Positions 33,394-42,870 are shown, numbered from the stretch's first letter. The stretch is 64,000 nt of DNA from Hyphomonas chukchiensis (GCF_000682695.1 NZ_AWFG01000014.1:1-64000), one strand, 5' to 3'. The notes: a model not told the origin generated them from the letters alone. Made by a program: numbers and translations.

Positions 33394-33423
33394 AAAAACG
33401 CGCTCCTTCGGGGGCGCGTTTTT
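33394..33423 (+). terminator. Rho-independent terminator after rpmB
   Basis: AAAAACGCGCTCC and GGGGCGCGTTTTT pair over a TTCG loop, with one T-G pair, and end in a T run. It is a strong intrinsic terminator. Confidence 0.9.
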
Positions 33424-33477
33424 GTTTGTCCGGAAGTCTGGAAGCTGAAACAGGCCGCGCGCCCCGGCGAGCAAAAT

Positions 33478-33532
33478 TGTAAAACATGTTGGACATTTCC
33501 CCGGACCATCGCTATGTAAAACATATCTTACA
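33478..33532 (+). promoter_or_regulatory. Two 18-bp operator-like repeats over the module 2 promoter
   Basis: TGTAAAACATGTTGGACA (33478-33495) and TGTAAAACATATCTTACA (33515-33532) are two imperfect dyads starting 37 bp apart. A promoter, TTGGAC (33489-33494), 18 bases, TATGTA (33513-33518), has its -35 in the first copy and its -10 entering the second. Bound protein would block both core elements. The copies share TGT-N12-ACA and the TGTAAA half with the array at 7010-7066. Confidence 0.65.
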
Positions 33533-33553
33533 TGGCTGGGAAAGGACAAGCAC

Positions 33554-34027
33554 ATGTCATGGACTGAAATCCGCGCCCTCGGGTCGCTTATCATCGCCAC
33601 ATGGGCCCTCTGGTTCCTGCAGATGCGGTTCCTTGATGGCGGGCAGGTCGTGGACCTGCCGCCCGAGCGCATGTTCAGCACATATCTCTCCGTCATCGTC
33701 GTGACGATCATTGGCGAAATTCTCGTGACAATCGGCATTTCGATTGTCGGCGTCGTCCTGAATAGCGGGACGGTCGAAAGCGCGGACTTTGAGGACGAGC
33801 GGGACAAGCAGATTGAGCGACGCGCCGGGATTATTTCATACTGGTTCCTGATCGTGGTCGTGAACATACTCGCGCTTCGGCTCATCCAGCAGGAAATCTA
33901 TACGAGCTCGGTCTTCGCGCCGCTCGCGATTGCATCGACCAGCGGCATCGTCTTCACGCTTCTGGCCGTGCTGTTTGCCGCCCATATCGTGAAGATGGCC
34001 GCCAAACTTATCCTCTACAGGGTATAG
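33554..34027 (+). CDS. Small multi-helix membrane protein, partner of XRE regulator (module 2)
   Basis: A 157-residue protein with about four helices (roughly 5-24, 42-68, 92-112, 118-148) and an acidic/basic loop, E-D-E-R-D-K-Q-I-E-R-R-A, between helices 2 and 3. It resembles the protein at 6594-6998 in layout, and the polar loop lies at the same place. ATG 33554 follows AAAGGA. The XRE gene begins 3 bp after its stop. Confidence 0.75.
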   Translation: MSWTEIRALGSLIIATWALWFLQMRFLDGGQVVDLPPERMFSTYLSVIVVTIIGEILVTIGISIVGVVLNSGTVESADFEDERDKQIERRAGIISYWFLIVVVNILALRLIQQEIYTSSVFAPLAIASTSGIVFTLLAVLFAAHIVKMAAKLILYRV

Positions 34028-34030
34028 GTC

Positions 34031-34243
34031 ATGGCCAAGGGCAAGGTCCGAAACCGCATCAGGGAGTTGCGCGCCGAGACGGGCGGCATGACCCAGTCGC
34101 AACTCGCTGAAGCCGCCGGGGCCACGCGCCAGACCATCATCGCTATCGAGCAGGAGAAGTATGCGCCGTCGCTTGAGCTTGCCTTTCGCATATCGCTTGC
34201 GTTCGGCGTGCCATTCGAGGCGGTCTTTTCGTTCGAACCTTGA
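34031..34243 (+). CDS. XRE-family HTH regulator, module 2
   Basis: A 70-residue protein, nearly all one helix-turn-helix: [21 protein letters not shown] then [10 protein letters not shown]. It parallels the regulator at 6375-6590 (compare A-I-E-x-x-K-Y-x-P-S-L-x-L-A-F in both). Likely autoregulates the operon through the repeats at 33478-33532. Confidence 0.87.
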   Translation: MAKGKVRNRIRELRAETGGMTQSQLAEAAGATRQTIIAIEQEKYAPSLELAFRISLAFGVPFEAVFSFEP

Positions 34244-34304
34244 CTTCCCGTAATGCGCGCCGTCTGCTCGGTCATCTTCAGACCTGACCGGAAGGCTGCC
34301 ATCC

Positions 34305-35966
34305 ATGCGCACCCCCTGCCTCGCCCTTTTCGCCCTCCTGCTCACCGCATGCGGCGGAAATGCACCGCCAGCGCCTGAAACACCTTCGGCCGCAAAAGTC
34401 ACCGTCATCACTGGCGGCACGATCTATACGGGCAATCCGGACCAGCCGACGGTCGAAGCCGTTGTCGTCGGCGCGGACGGGCGCATCACGGCGACCGTTC
34501 CGCCAACCTCTGCCGACTGGAGCGACGATGAAGTCACACTCATCGACCTCAAGGGCGGGGTCATGTTCCCCGGCTTTACCGATGCGCACGTTCACCTGCT
34601 GGGCGTTGGCCAGCGCGAACTGACCCTGAACCTTGAAGGCACCGCGTCCGTCGCCGAGCTCGTCAGCCGCGTCGAAGCGGAAGTGACCGACAAGGCGCCC
34701 GGTTCCGTCGTGTTCGGTCGCGGCTGGATCGAAACCGGCTGGCCTGAGGCGCGTATGCCCATGGCGTCGGACCTCGATCCTGTCAGTCCGGACCACAAGG
34801 TCATCCTGCAACGTTCCGATGGCCACGCCATGGTTGTGAACGCCGCTGCGCTTGCCGCCGCAGGGATCACGAAGGACACGCCCGATCCTGAAGGCGGCCG
34901 CATTGAGCGCACTGAAGACGGCACGCCAAATGGCCTCCTCATCGACAACGCGATGAATCTCGTCGCGCCGCTGATAGTTGCGCCGGATGCCGAGGGCCTG
35001 AAGACGGCGCTTGAAACTGGCGCAAAGCTTTATGCGTCGCGCGGGTGGACGGGAGGTCACAATATGAGCGTCGCGCCCGAACAGATCCCCCTGATGGAAG
35101 AACTGGACCAGGCGGGCCGCCTGCCGATCCGGCTCTACAATGCGCTCGATGTTGAAGGCTTTGACATTGCCGCAGGCCGCCAGATGGAAACCGACACGAT
35201 CACCAACCGCGCCGTGAAGATCTACATGGATGGCGCCCTCGGCAGCCGCGGCGCCCTGCTGATCGAACCCTATAGCGACCGCCCGGATACGTCTGGCCTC
35301 GCCCTGATGAGCCCGGAAGACCTCGCGGCGATCATGGCCCGCGCGGATGCCGCCAATGTCCAGCTCGCCATGCATGCGATCGGCGACCTGGCCGATCGGC
35401 GCATCCTCGAAGCGGTCGAGGCGGGCGGCTATGATGCGTCCCATCGCTGGCGCATCGAACACGCGCAGAACTTCGCTTTGGCGGACATACCCCGCGTCGG
35501 CGCAGATGGCCTGGTGGCCTCGATGCAGCCCTCCCATGCCATTGGCGACCTTTTCTTTGCGCCCTCGCGCCTCGGCATGGACCGCCTTGCCGGCGCCTAT
35601 GCCTGGCGCAGTCTCTGGGATAGCGGCGCAGTGGTGGCTGGCGGGTCCGACGCGCCCGTCGAGGTTGGATCGCCGCTGATCGAGTTCTACGCTGCCGTCT
35701 CCCGCAAGAGCCTCAAGGGTGAATCCGCCGAAGGCTGGCACCCGGAACAGGCCCTGACACGGGAAGAGGCGCTTGCCCTCTTCACATCAAACGCTGCCTA
35801 TGCCGCCTTCGAGGAAGACGATCTCGGCACGATCGAGCCCGGCAAGCTCGCCGATTTTACCGTCTTCGACCGCGACCTGATGACCGTGCCGGAAGCGGAA
35901 ATCCTTCAGGCCAAACCGCTGATGACCATGGTGGGCGGCGAAGTTGTCTGGACGGCGCTGAACTAG
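34305..35966 (+). CDS. Amidohydrolase 3 (YtcJ-like) lipoprotein
   Basis: A 553-residue protein. The N-terminus has a lipobox, L-L-T-A-C, then the amidohydrolase fold: D-A-H-V-H-L-L-G (metal histidines near 92 and 94), H-A-I-G-D-L-A-D-R in the middle, R-I-E-H-A-Q and G-S-D-A-P-V-E late. YtcJ-type enzymes hydrolyse amide-like bonds with unknown natural substrates. The lipobox implies envelope location. Its stop shares CTAG with the GST gene. Confidence 0.88.
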   Translation: MRTPCLALFALLLTACGGNAPPAPETPSAAKVTVITGGTIYTGNPDQPTVEAVVVGADGRITATVPPTSADWSDDEVTLIDLKGGVMFPGFTDAHVHLLGVGQRELTLNLEGTASVAELVSRVEAEVTDKAPGSVVFGRGWIETGWPEARMPMASDLDPVSPDHKVILQRSDGHAMVVNAAALAAAGITKDTPDPEGGRIERTEDGTPNGLLIDNAMNLVAPLIVAPDAEGLKTALETGAKLYASRGWTGGHNMSVAPEQIPLMEELDQAGRLPIRLYNALDVEGFDIAAGRQMETDTITNRAVKIYMDGALGSRGALLIEPYSDRPDTSGLALMSPEDLAAIMARADAANVQLAMHAIGDLADRRILEAVEAGGYDASHRWRIEHAQNFALADIPRVGADGLVASMQPSHAIGDLFFAPSRLGMDRLAGAYAWRSLWDSGAVVAGGSDAPVEVGSPLIEFYAAVSRKSLKGESAEGWHPEQALTREEALALFTSNAAYAAFEEDDLGTIEPGKLADFTVFDRDLMTVPEAEILQAKPLMTMVGGEVVWTALN

Positions 35967-36598
35967 GCGTCTGGAAAGTTCCGCTCCCAGAAGGGCTGAA
36001 GCGCTTCAAGTGCCTTGGCCCTATTGGCAATTGCATCGAGTTTCGGCGCGTTGGCCGAAAACCATGCCTGGCGCGGTGTCCAGTGCACCATTACGCCGAC
36101 ATAGAGGTCAAGCGCCGAAAACCGCTCGCCGAGAAACCAGGGCGCGCCTGCGACCTCTTCAACAATATGCCACAACCGCTCACGATAGGCCGCGACTGCA
36201 GCCTTGAAAGGCGCCTGCGCCGCCTCAACGCTGACAAAGCGGGACGGGTCATCCACATAGGTAAAGGTCGGATAGATATTGGCCACGAGGTAAATCAGCC
36301 ATCGCAGGAAAGCGGCCTGTTCCGGCGCGCCATTGCCCGGCACAAGATCATCCCGGCCTGTATGCTGGGCGAGCCAGAGCGTGATCGCCGCGCTCTCTGT
36401 CATGATCTGCCCGTCGGGCAGAACCAGCGTCGGGATCTGCTTCAGCGGATTGACGTTTTCCAGCTTGGCGCGCGCTTCGGGTTCCTTGAACAGGTTGCCG
36501 ACCTTCTCGAAACGGTAGTCCAGTCCGTAATGATCAAGCTGCGCCTCAACCAGCGCCGAGCCCCATCCGGGCGTGCCATAGAGTATGAAGCCTGCCAT
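35963..36598 (-). CDS. Glutathione S-transferase family protein
   Basis: A 211-residue protein: thioredoxin-like N-domain (about 1-80; I-P-T-L-V-L-P-D-G and M-T-E-S-A-A-I, which binds glutathione) and an all-helical C-domain with F-S-A-L-D-L-Y-V-G. A G-W-G-S segment stands where catalytic Ser or Cys lies in many bacterial GSTs. The longer frame to 36682 has no better start; ATG 36598 fits the fold. Confidence 0.88.
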   Translation of the reverse strand: MAGFILYGTPGWGSALVEAQLDHYGLDYRFEKVGNLFKEPEARAKLENVNPLKQIPTLVLPDGQIMTESAAITLWLAQHTGRDDLVPGNGAPEQAAFLRWLIYLVANIYPTFTYVDDPSRFVSVEAAQAPFKAAVAAYRERLWHIVEEVAGAPWFLGERFSALDLYVGVMVHWTPRQAWFSANAPKLDAIANRAKALEALQPFWERNFPDA

Positions 36599-36711
36599 TT
36601 TTACAGCTACGGGCTCTCTTTCGATTTGGTCAAGTCCTTGCTCCAAACCTACCGGCGACATGAGTTTTCCCCTACGTCGCACTAGGCGTGTGCGCGTCGC
36701 GTGCTAGAACC

Positions 36712-36717
36712 TATACT
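36712..36717 (+). promoter_or_regulatory. Possible -10 element upstream of cobS
   Basis: TATACT lies 36 bases before the cobS ATG, in the same TATACTGAAA context seen before the island at 42831. No good -35 lies 16-18 bases upstream, so an activator may be needed or this is chance. Confidence 0.3.
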
Positions 36718-36753
36718 GAAACGACACATCCTCCCCGACGAGACTGATATTTC

Positions 36754-37737
36754 ATGACTGTAATGAGCGAAACCGATGCCCTTGAGGGCCTGAAGCCAAC
36801 AGAAAAAGTCAACGTGAAGAAGGTCTTCGGCCTCGACACGGCCATGACCGTTCACGGCTTCAAAACCCGCACCGAATACGTGCCCGAGATCGATCCGTCC
36901 TACCGGTTCGACCCGCAAACGACCATGGCTGTTCTGGCCGGCTTCGAGCACAATCGCCGCGTCATGGTCCAAGGCTATCACGGCACAGGCAAGTCGACCC
37001 ATATCGAGCAGATCGCTGCGCGCCTCAACTGGCCGATGATCCGGGTCAACCTCGACAGCCATGTCAGCCGGATCGACATGGTCGGCAAGGATGCCATTGT
37101 CCTCAAAGAGGGCAAGCAGATCACCGAATTCCGCGAAGGCATCCTGCCCTGGGCCCTTCAGCGCCCGGTCGCCATCTGTTTCGACGAATATGACGCCGGC
37201 CGCCCGGACGTGATGTTCGTGATCCAGCGCGTTCTGGAAGCGAGCGGCAAGCTCACACTGCTCGACCAGAACCGCGTCATCGCGCCGAACCCGTTTTTCC
37301 GTCTCTTCGCTACGACGAACACGGTCGGCCTCGGCGACACGACCGGCCTCTATCACGGCACGCAGCAGCTGAACCAGGGCCAGATGGACCGCTGGAGCAT
37401 CGTCACGACGCTGAACTATCTTGAGCACGATGCTGAAGTCGAAATCGTGAAGACCAAGGCGACCGGCGTGGATGATGACACACTGTCCAAGATGGTTACG
37501 CTCGCTGATCTCACGCGGAACGCCTTCATGGCGGGCGATCTCTCCACCGTGATGAGCCCGCGGACCGTGATCACATGGGCTGAAAACTATGCGATCTTCC
37601 AGAATCTCGGCCATGCCTTCCGCATGACCTTCCTCAACAAGTGCGATGAACTCGAGCGGCCTCTCGTGGCCGAGATGTACCAGCGCTGCTTTGCCGAGGA
37701 ACTGCCCGAGAGCGCACTGATGGTGAAGGTCGCCTGA
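36754..37737 (+). CDS. cobS: Cobaltochelatase AAA+ subunit CobS
   Basis: A 327-residue AAA+ protein: Walker [20 protein letters not shown] as Walker B, and L-F-A-T-T-N-T as sensor 1. With CobT and CobN it inserts cobalt into hydrogenobyrinate diamide in aerobic cobalamin synthesis. ATG 36763 (M-S-E-T) is an alternative start. One gene separates it from cobT; cobN is not in the window. Confidence 0.93.
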   Translation: MTVMSETDALEGLKPTEKVNVKKVFGLDTAMTVHGFKTRTEYVPEIDPSYRFDPQTTMAVLAGFEHNRRVMVQGYHGTGKSTHIEQIAARLNWPMIRVNLDSHVSRIDMVGKDAIVLKEGKQITEFREGILPWALQRPVAICFDEYDAGRPDVMFVIQRVLEASGKLTLLDQNRVIAPNPFFRLFATTNTVGLGDTTGLYHGTQQLNQGQMDRWSIVTTLNYLEHDAEVEIVKTKATGVDDDTLSKMVTLADLTRNAFMAGDLSTVMSPRTVITWAENYAIFQNLGHAFRMTFLNKCDELERPLVAEMYQRCFAEELPESALMVKVA

Positions 37738-37751
37738 GCGGAGACACCTGA

Positions 37752-38420
37752 ATGACAACGACCAGCCTGACCCTTAAAAGCCATGACGGCTTTACCTTTG
37801 GTGCCGTGCGCATCGAAGCAAAAGGTGTACGCAAGGGTGGGCTGATTGTCGTACAGGAAATTTTCGGCATCAATTCCGACATGATCCGCGCTGGCGAGCG
37901 CTTCGCGGCTGAAGGCTACGAAGTGCTCCTGCCGTCCATGTTTGATCGTCAGAAGCCCGGCTTTGCCCGCGAAGACCATTCAGTCGAAGCCATGACTGAG
38001 GGGGCTGGTTATGCGCGGGCCAATGGCCTGGACGCGGCTATGGCCGATATTGGCGCCTGTGTTGATGCCCTGGAGCGCCCGGTCTTCATCACCGGCTTTT
38101 GCTATGGCGGATCGATTGCCTACCTGGCCGCCTGCCGGCTGAGGGGCATTGTTGCGGCTTCCGCCTATTATGGCAGCCTGTTGCCATCCTTCCAGACGGC
38201 GGAACCGAGATGTCCCGTCGCGGCCCATTTCGGCAGAAACGATCCGCACATCCCGATGGAAGGTGTTGAAGCCTTCGCGGCGGCCCGCAAGGATGTGCAG
38301 GTACACATCTACGACGCTGGCCACGGCTTTGCCCGGCAGGGGTATGATGATCATGATGCCGCCAGTGATGCCCTTGCCTTCAAACGCACGCTGGACCTGT
38401 TCTCAGACGCGGTGCAGTGA
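37752..38420 (+). CDS. Dienelactone hydrolase family protein
   Basis: A 222-residue alpha/beta hydrolase with the DLH nucleophile elbow G-F-C-Y-G-G (C117). A G-R-N-D-P-H-I loop supplies Asp, and Y-D-A-G-H-G-F supplies His. The start V-Q-E-I-F-G-I-N is typical. Substrate is unknown. It lies between cobS (14 bp) and cobT (1-base stop/start overlap), so it is in the cob operon although no cobalamin role is known. Confidence 0.9.
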   Translation: MTTTSLTLKSHDGFTFGAVRIEAKGVRKGGLIVVQEIFGINSDMIRAGERFAAEGYEVLLPSMFDRQKPGFAREDHSVEAMTEGAGYARANGLDAAMADIGACVDALERPVFITGFCYGGSIAYLAACRLRGIVAASAYYGSLLPSFQTAEPRCPVAAHFGRNDPHIPMEGVEAFAAARKDVQVHIYDAGHGFARQGYDDHDAASDALAFKRTLDLFSDAVQ

Positions 38421-40414
38421 TGGCAAAGGAAACAAGCCCGCAGGAACTCTTCAAGCAGGCCCTCGCCGCCACGACCAAGGCGATGAGCGCCGACCGCGAG
38501 GTCGAAGTCGGCTTTGGCAATGATGCCGGGTCAGATGCCGCGCGCATCGTGCTGCGCCCGCCGCCGGTCGAGGTGCCCGCGCCTGTGGCCGCCCGTATCC
38601 GCGGCGAGGCAGATGCCGTGGCGCTCCGCCGGGCCCACCATAATGAGGCCGCCCACCTCCAGCACCGTCCGCAGGGCGACCTGCCGCGCCGCGTCTATGA
38701 TGCTGCCGAACATGCGCGCATCGAAAGCCTCGGGGCCAACGCCATGCGCGGTACGGCCAATAATCTCGATGCCGTGCTGGAACATCGCAGCAAGTCCGGC
38801 GAATTCGCCATGGGCGCCGAAGAGCCCGAGGCGATCCTTGCGCCCGCGCTTGAATTCCTCCTGCGCGAAAAGCTGACAGGCCGCCCCCTCCCGGAAGGCG
38901 CGAAACGCGTGGCCGATGTCTGGCGCGAACGCGTCGAGGCCGATACAGGCGGCGCGCTCGACAAGCTGATTGGCCAGTTGCACGACCAGTCCGGTTTTGC
39001 CCGCACCATCCGCGAAATGATCCGCGACCTGACGGCAGGCGACCAGTCCGGCGACGAGTCGCAATCCGAGGACGAGCAGCAACAGGAAGAAAGCGAAGAC
39101 GACCAGCAATCCCAGCAGGGCGAGCAGGACATGGAGTCCGAAGAGCCCATGGGTGCCTCTGCCGAGGAGATGGAAGCCGGCGACACCGAGGAAATGGACG
39201 GCGAGGAAACCAATGTCAGCGTCGATCAGGACGCCGACATGGAAGCCGATGACGAACCGGACGACAGCGATGACGGTTCCAAGCCGTTGCGTCCCAACTT
39301 CCGTGACGGCGACGAGCGCGACCGCTTCAACTATCAGGTCTTCACGCGCGCCCATGATGAAGTGGCGCAGGCCCCCGATCTTTGCGACCCGGAAGAACTG
39401 ACCCGGCTGCGTGCCTATCTCGATCACCAGCTTCAGGGCCTTCAGGGCGCCGTGTCGAAACTGGCCAACAAGCTGCAGCGCCGCCTCATGGCGCAGCAGA
39501 ACCGCTCGTGGAGCTTTGACCTTGAAGAGGGCGTGCTGGATACGGCCCGTCTCACGCGTGTCATCACCGATCCGACAGCGCCGCTCAGCTTCAAGCAGGA
39601 AGACGACAGCAATTTCCGCGACACGGTCGTCACGCTCCTGCTCGACAATTCCGGCTCCATGCGGGGTCGCCCGATCATGGTCGCGGCCCTCTGCGCTGAC
39701 ATCCTTGCCCGCACGCTTGAACGCTGCGGCGTGAAGACCGAGATTCTCGGCTTCACCACAAAGGCATGGAAGGGTGGCCTGTCGCGTGAGGACTGGGTGC
39801 GCGGCGGCAAGCCGAACGGCCCCGGCCGTCTCAACGATATTCGCCACATCGTCTACAAGCAGGCCGATGCCCCATGGCGCCGTGCCCGCAAGAACCTTGG
39901 CCTGATGATGCGCGAAGGCCTGCTGAAAGAGAATATCGACGGCGAGGCCCTGCTCTGGGCGCATGACCGCCTGCTCGCCCGCCCCGAACAGCGCAAGATC
40001 CTGATGGTGATTTCCGATGGTGCGCCGGTGGATGATTCCACGCTCAACGTGAACATCGGCAACTATCTGGAGCGCCACCTGCGCCAGGTCATCGACGAGA
40101 TCGAGAATCGCAGCCCGATCGAACTCATCGCCATCGGCATCGGCCATGACGTGACGCGCTATTACAAGCGCGCCGTTACCATTGTTGACGCCGAACAGCT
40201 CGGCGGCGCGATGACCGAACAGCTCGCCAGCCTGTTTGACGAGAACGGCCCCAATCCGCAGGCCATGGCCATCCCGCCGCTGACGGAGCGTACGGTGCGC
40301 GGCGCCGTCTCCGGGGCCGCAAGCGGCGCGCCGAGTTATGGCGGCCGCAAGGTCGATCTTGGCCGCGACGTCAAAACCACGACGCTTCAGGCCGTGAAAG
40401 GCCCGAAACGCTAG
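38420..40414 (+). CDS. cobT: Cobaltochelatase subunit CobT
   Basis: A 664-residue protein. Residues about 1-200 are a helical CobT N-domain, about 205-293 a very acidic Glu/Asp/Gln linker, and about 400-630 a von Willebrand A domain with MIDAS motif [11 protein letters not shown]. It forms a chaperone-like ring with CobS. ATG 38420 overlaps the previous TGA; GTG 38417 is one codon upstream. Confidence 0.94.
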   Translation: MAKETSPQELFKQALAATTKAMSADREVEVGFGNDAGSDAARIVLRPPPVEVPAPVAARIRGEADAVALRRAHHNEAAHLQHRPQGDLPRRVYDAAEHARIESLGANAMRGTANNLDAVLEHRSKSGEFAMGAEEPEAILAPALEFLLREKLTGRPLPEGAKRVADVWRERVEADTGGALDKLIGQLHDQSGFARTIREMIRDLTAGDQSGDESQSEDEQQQEESEDDQQSQQGEQDMESEEPMGASAEEMEAGDTEEMDGEETNVSVDQDADMEADDEPDDSDDGSKPLRPNFRDGDERDRFNYQVFTRAHDEVAQAPDLCDPEELTRLRAYLDHQLQGLQGAVSKLANKLQRRLMAQQNRSWSFDLEEGVLDTARLTRVITDPTAPLSFKQEDDSNFRDTVVTLLLDNSGSMRGRPIMVAALCADILARTLERCGVKTEILGFTTKAWKGGLSREDWVRGGKPNGPGRLNDIRHIVYKQADAPWRRARKNLGLMMREGLLKENIDGEALLWAHDRLLARPEQRKILMVISDGAPVDDSTLNVNIGNYLERHLRQVIDEIENRSPIELIAIGIGHDVTRYYKRAVTIVDAEQLGGAMTEQLASLFDENGPNPQAMAIPPLTERTVRGAVSGAASGAPSYGGRKVDLGRDVKTTTLQAVKGPKR

Positions 40415-40441
40415 GCAAAAGCCTGTCCCATATTTTTGCCT
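40413..40441 (+). terminator. Possible terminator after cobT
   Basis: AGGCAAAA (40413-40420) and TTTTGCCT (40434-40441) pair perfectly across a 13-base loop. The stem is A/T-rich and the loop is large, so strength is doubtful. Confidence 0.35.
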
Positions 40442-40481
40442 TCATGCTAGGGTTTGATGGGGCAAGTCAGGGGACGAAACG

Positions 40482-42272
40482 ATGCTGCAAAAAATGATCC
40501 GCACGCCTGTAGCCAAGCTTGCCTGCGTGGCCCTCTTCGGCCTCATGGCTGCCTGTGCCTCCAAGCCGGAACCCGACCGCCTCGTCCTGCTTGGCGATGC
40601 GCAGGCTGCCGGGGACACCGCCGAACAGGTCGCCCAGGCCCGCGCCCTGCTCGCTGATCCTACTGTCACGGGCGACCTGCGCGCAGACCTTGGCGATATC
40701 CTCGCAGACGCCGGCCAAACCGAAGCCGCCCTCGTCGCGTATCGCCAGGTGCTGACCGAGGCGAGCGCCGCGACGCCGCCCGACTATGCCTACCAGATAG
40801 ACCTGCGCGCCCGCATGGCCGAGATCGCCCTTGCTGCGGGCGACAAGCCGCGCGCCACCGAAGAACTGTCCGCCGCCATCAGGCAGGTCCGCATCCATCT
40901 CGGCGCAGACCATCCGCGCCTCGCCCCGCTCCTCGCCTTCGCCATCGAGAACGATCTCGATACAGCCCGCATCACTGAGATTACGGGCCTCAATGTCGGT
41001 GATGCGCTGGCCGAAAGCGTGGAGCGTGGCCGCGAGCGCACCTTTGCCGCCGCCTCGACCCGCGGCCGCGCCCTCGGCCCGGAACCGGACTTTGACCTCG
41101 TCCGCGTCTTCTTCGGCACCAACCGCGCCCCCACGATCAAGCGCGTCGCCATGGTTGACGGCAAGCCGGTCTTCGATCCCTATAAATACTATGGCGGCAA
41201 GCATGCCCCGCTCGCCACGGGCAGCGTCATGGTCTCCGTGCCGCGCAACCGCGCCGTCGGCGACATCCCCAAGCCCAGCATTTTCAGCTTCGACCGCCGG
41301 CCTGATCCCGCCAAACATGTCATCCTCGGTGACATGCAGGTGGACGCGACCATGGCTGAATTCCTCGCCAATGTGCGCATCTCGCTCGCCCGCTCGCAGC
41401 GCCGCGAGATTTTCATCTTCATCCATGGCTACAATAATGATTTCCCGACAGCGGTTGAGCGCACCGCCCAGCTCGCCGTAGACCTCGAAATCGACGGTGC
41501 ACCCGTCCTCTACTCATGGCCTTCGGCCGGCAGCGTCTTCGGCTACAAGGCCGACCGCGCCCAGATCACGCAGGCCACGATCGACGACCTCGAACATTTC
41601 CTCCACGTCCTCACCGAGCAGACCGGCGCGGAGCGCGTCAATATCGTCGCCCATTCCATGGGCAATGAATTCCTCGTCCGTGCCCTGCAGGAAATGGCCG
41701 ACGACGAGCGCGCCGTGCCCTCGCCCTTCGATCAGGTCGTCTTCGCCTCGCCCGATGTCGACGCCGATGACTTCATCGAGATGATGAACCGCGTCCATGG
41801 CCTCGCCAGGGACATGACGCTCTATGCCAGCGCAAAGGACCGCGCCCTGCAGGCCTCCAGCCGCTTCAACAAATCCGGCCGCCGCGCAGGCGATGCGAGC
41901 GAGCCGGTCCTGCTCGCGGGCCTCAACACGGTCGACACGACACCGGGCTCAACGGGCGGCCTTGCGCTTGGCCATTCCGACATCTTTGGCGCCGCCTTCC
42001 CGGATTTCCAGGCCATCACATGGCTCAGCCTCGAGCCGGAGCAGCGCTGCGTCCTCGGCAAGCGCGAAGGCAAGACCGGCACGGCCTGGATCTTCGGCAC
42101 GCCGCGGGCGGACTATTGCGACGCCGAAGACTTCGCCACCGCCATGACCGCCGTCCGCCGCCTCGGCCCGGACAAGGCGCTCACCGAACTCCAGTCCCGC
42201 GCCCTCTCCGGCATCGGCGACGCCGCCCGCTGGCAATCGGCCCTGCGAATTGTCGAGAGCCTGAACGAATAG
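40482..42272 (+). CDS. DUF900 alpha/beta hydrolase lipoprotein with TPR-like N-region
   Basis: A 596-residue protein. The N-terminus has a lipobox (M-A-A-C). Residues about 35-165 are helical repeats of TPR type. The DUF900 domain (about 200-480) has V-F-F-G-T-N-R, F-I-H-G-Y-N-N-D-F and the nucleophile elbow A-H-S-M-G-N-E near 390. It is probably a membrane-anchored esterase or lipase-like hydrolase. AGGGGACG precedes the ATG. Confidence 0.85.
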   Translation: MLQKMIRTPVAKLACVALFGLMAACASKPEPDRLVLLGDAQAAGDTAEQVAQARALLADPTVTGDLRADLGDILADAGQTEAALVAYRQVLTEASAATPPDYAYQIDLRARMAEIALAAGDKPRATEELSAAIRQVRIHLGADHPRLAPLLAFAIENDLDTARITEITGLNVGDALAESVERGRERTFAAASTRGRALGPEPDFDLVRVFFGTNRAPTIKRVAMVDGKPVFDPYKYYGGKHAPLATGSVMVSVPRNRAVGDIPKPSIFSFDRRPDPAKHVILGDMQVDATMAEFLANVRISLARSQRREIFIFIHGYNNDFPTAVERTAQLAVDLEIDGAPVLYSWPSAGSVFGYKADRAQITQATIDDLEHFLHVLTEQTGAERVNIVAHSMGNEFLVRALQEMADDERAVPSPFDQVVFASPDVDADDFIEMMNRVHGLARDMTLYASAKDRALQASSRFNKSGRRAGDASEPVLLAGLNTVDTTPGSTGGLALGHSDIFGAAFPDFQAITWLSLEPEQRCVLGKREGKTGTAWIFGTPRADYCDAEDFATAMTAVRRLGPDKALTELQSRALSGIGDAARWQSALRIVESLNE

Positions 42273-42278
42273 GCCGGT

Positions 42279-42686
42279 TCATCCCGGCCGCTGTGCCACG
42301 GCCGCAAAGGCGGGTCTTATCTCGTTCAGGTACTTGATCGCCTTCTCGCGATGCTTAGTCGATTTCGCCTTCTTGGGCATGCGGCTCAGCCAGTGCTTGT
42401 TCGGGCCGATGGGTCTTTCCCGCGACAGGGCCAGCGTTGTCGGCAGCGGCTGGCGCGACATCACGTCGACATAGGTATCCAGTTCGGCCAGCGAGGTGAA
42501 CACCAGCTCCACCCCGTCAATTTCCACCATCAGCACCGGCCAGCCTTCGCCCGGCACAGGCCCCGGCCTTGGCGGGTCGAACACGGTCGCCGTGTTCAAG
42601 CTCTGGCCGTCCAGCGGCGTGTGCACCCAATAGGTCATCACCGAAATCGGCGGCGTCTTCCAATAGGTAATCTGGTAGAACTTCAC
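42279..42686 (-). CDS. Hypothetical protein
   Basis: A 135-residue soluble protein beginning with GTG 42686 (GAGGGG upstream). It has a beta-rich first half and a basic second half with K-K-A-K-S-T-K-H-R-E-K. I recognise no family. Its GC content matches the chromosome, so it is not part of the low-GC island that follows. It converges on the DUF900 gene with 6 bp between stops. Confidence 0.65.
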   Translation of the reverse strand: MKFYQITYWKTPPISVMTYWVHTPLDGQSLNTATVFDPPRPGPVPGEGWPVLMVEIDGVELVFTSLAELDTYVDVMSRQPLPTTLALSRERPIGPNKHWLSRMPKKAKSTKHREKAIKYLNEIRPAFAAVAQRPG

Positions 42687-42806
42687 TTCCCGGCCCCTCG
42701 CTCCGGCACGCTATCTTGACGGGATAAATCTAGGCAGCGCGCCCGGCATGGCAAGAGTTGGCGCAAGTCGGGTTGGCGGCATCACTCCGCTTAACCAATC
42801 CTGCGC

Positions 42807-42836
42807 TTGCTACCAAAGAGAGCCTTGATGTATACT
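42807..42836 (+). promoter_or_regulatory. Probable promoter of the Trypco2-DUF5678-retropepsin island
   Basis: TTGCTA (42807-42812), an 18-base spacer and TATACT (42831-42836) lie 34 bases before the first island ATG. It is in the low-GC part, so it seems to have come with the island. Confidence 0.5.
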
Positions 42837-42870
42837 GAAAGTAGATATCCGGTGGTGAGGGATAGAGCTA

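Noticed and set aside
34278-35741. A 487-codon open frame opposite the amidohydrolase
   Set aside because: It is antisense to a well-supported lipoprotein and shows no family motif.
36599-36753. Cobalamin riboswitch before cobS
   Set aside because: I looked for a B12-box-like sequence and the expected multi-stem layout in the 155-bp spacer and found neither.
38531-40147. A 538-codon open frame opposite cobT
   Set aside because: It mirrors the CobT codon pattern; the product is low in recognisable structure, and CobT motifs on the plus strand are clear.
42687-42870. Integration site or insertion sequence end at the low-GC island
   Set aside because: No tRNA, inverted terminal repeat, target duplication or integrase is visible at either border; transfer is argued from base composition only.
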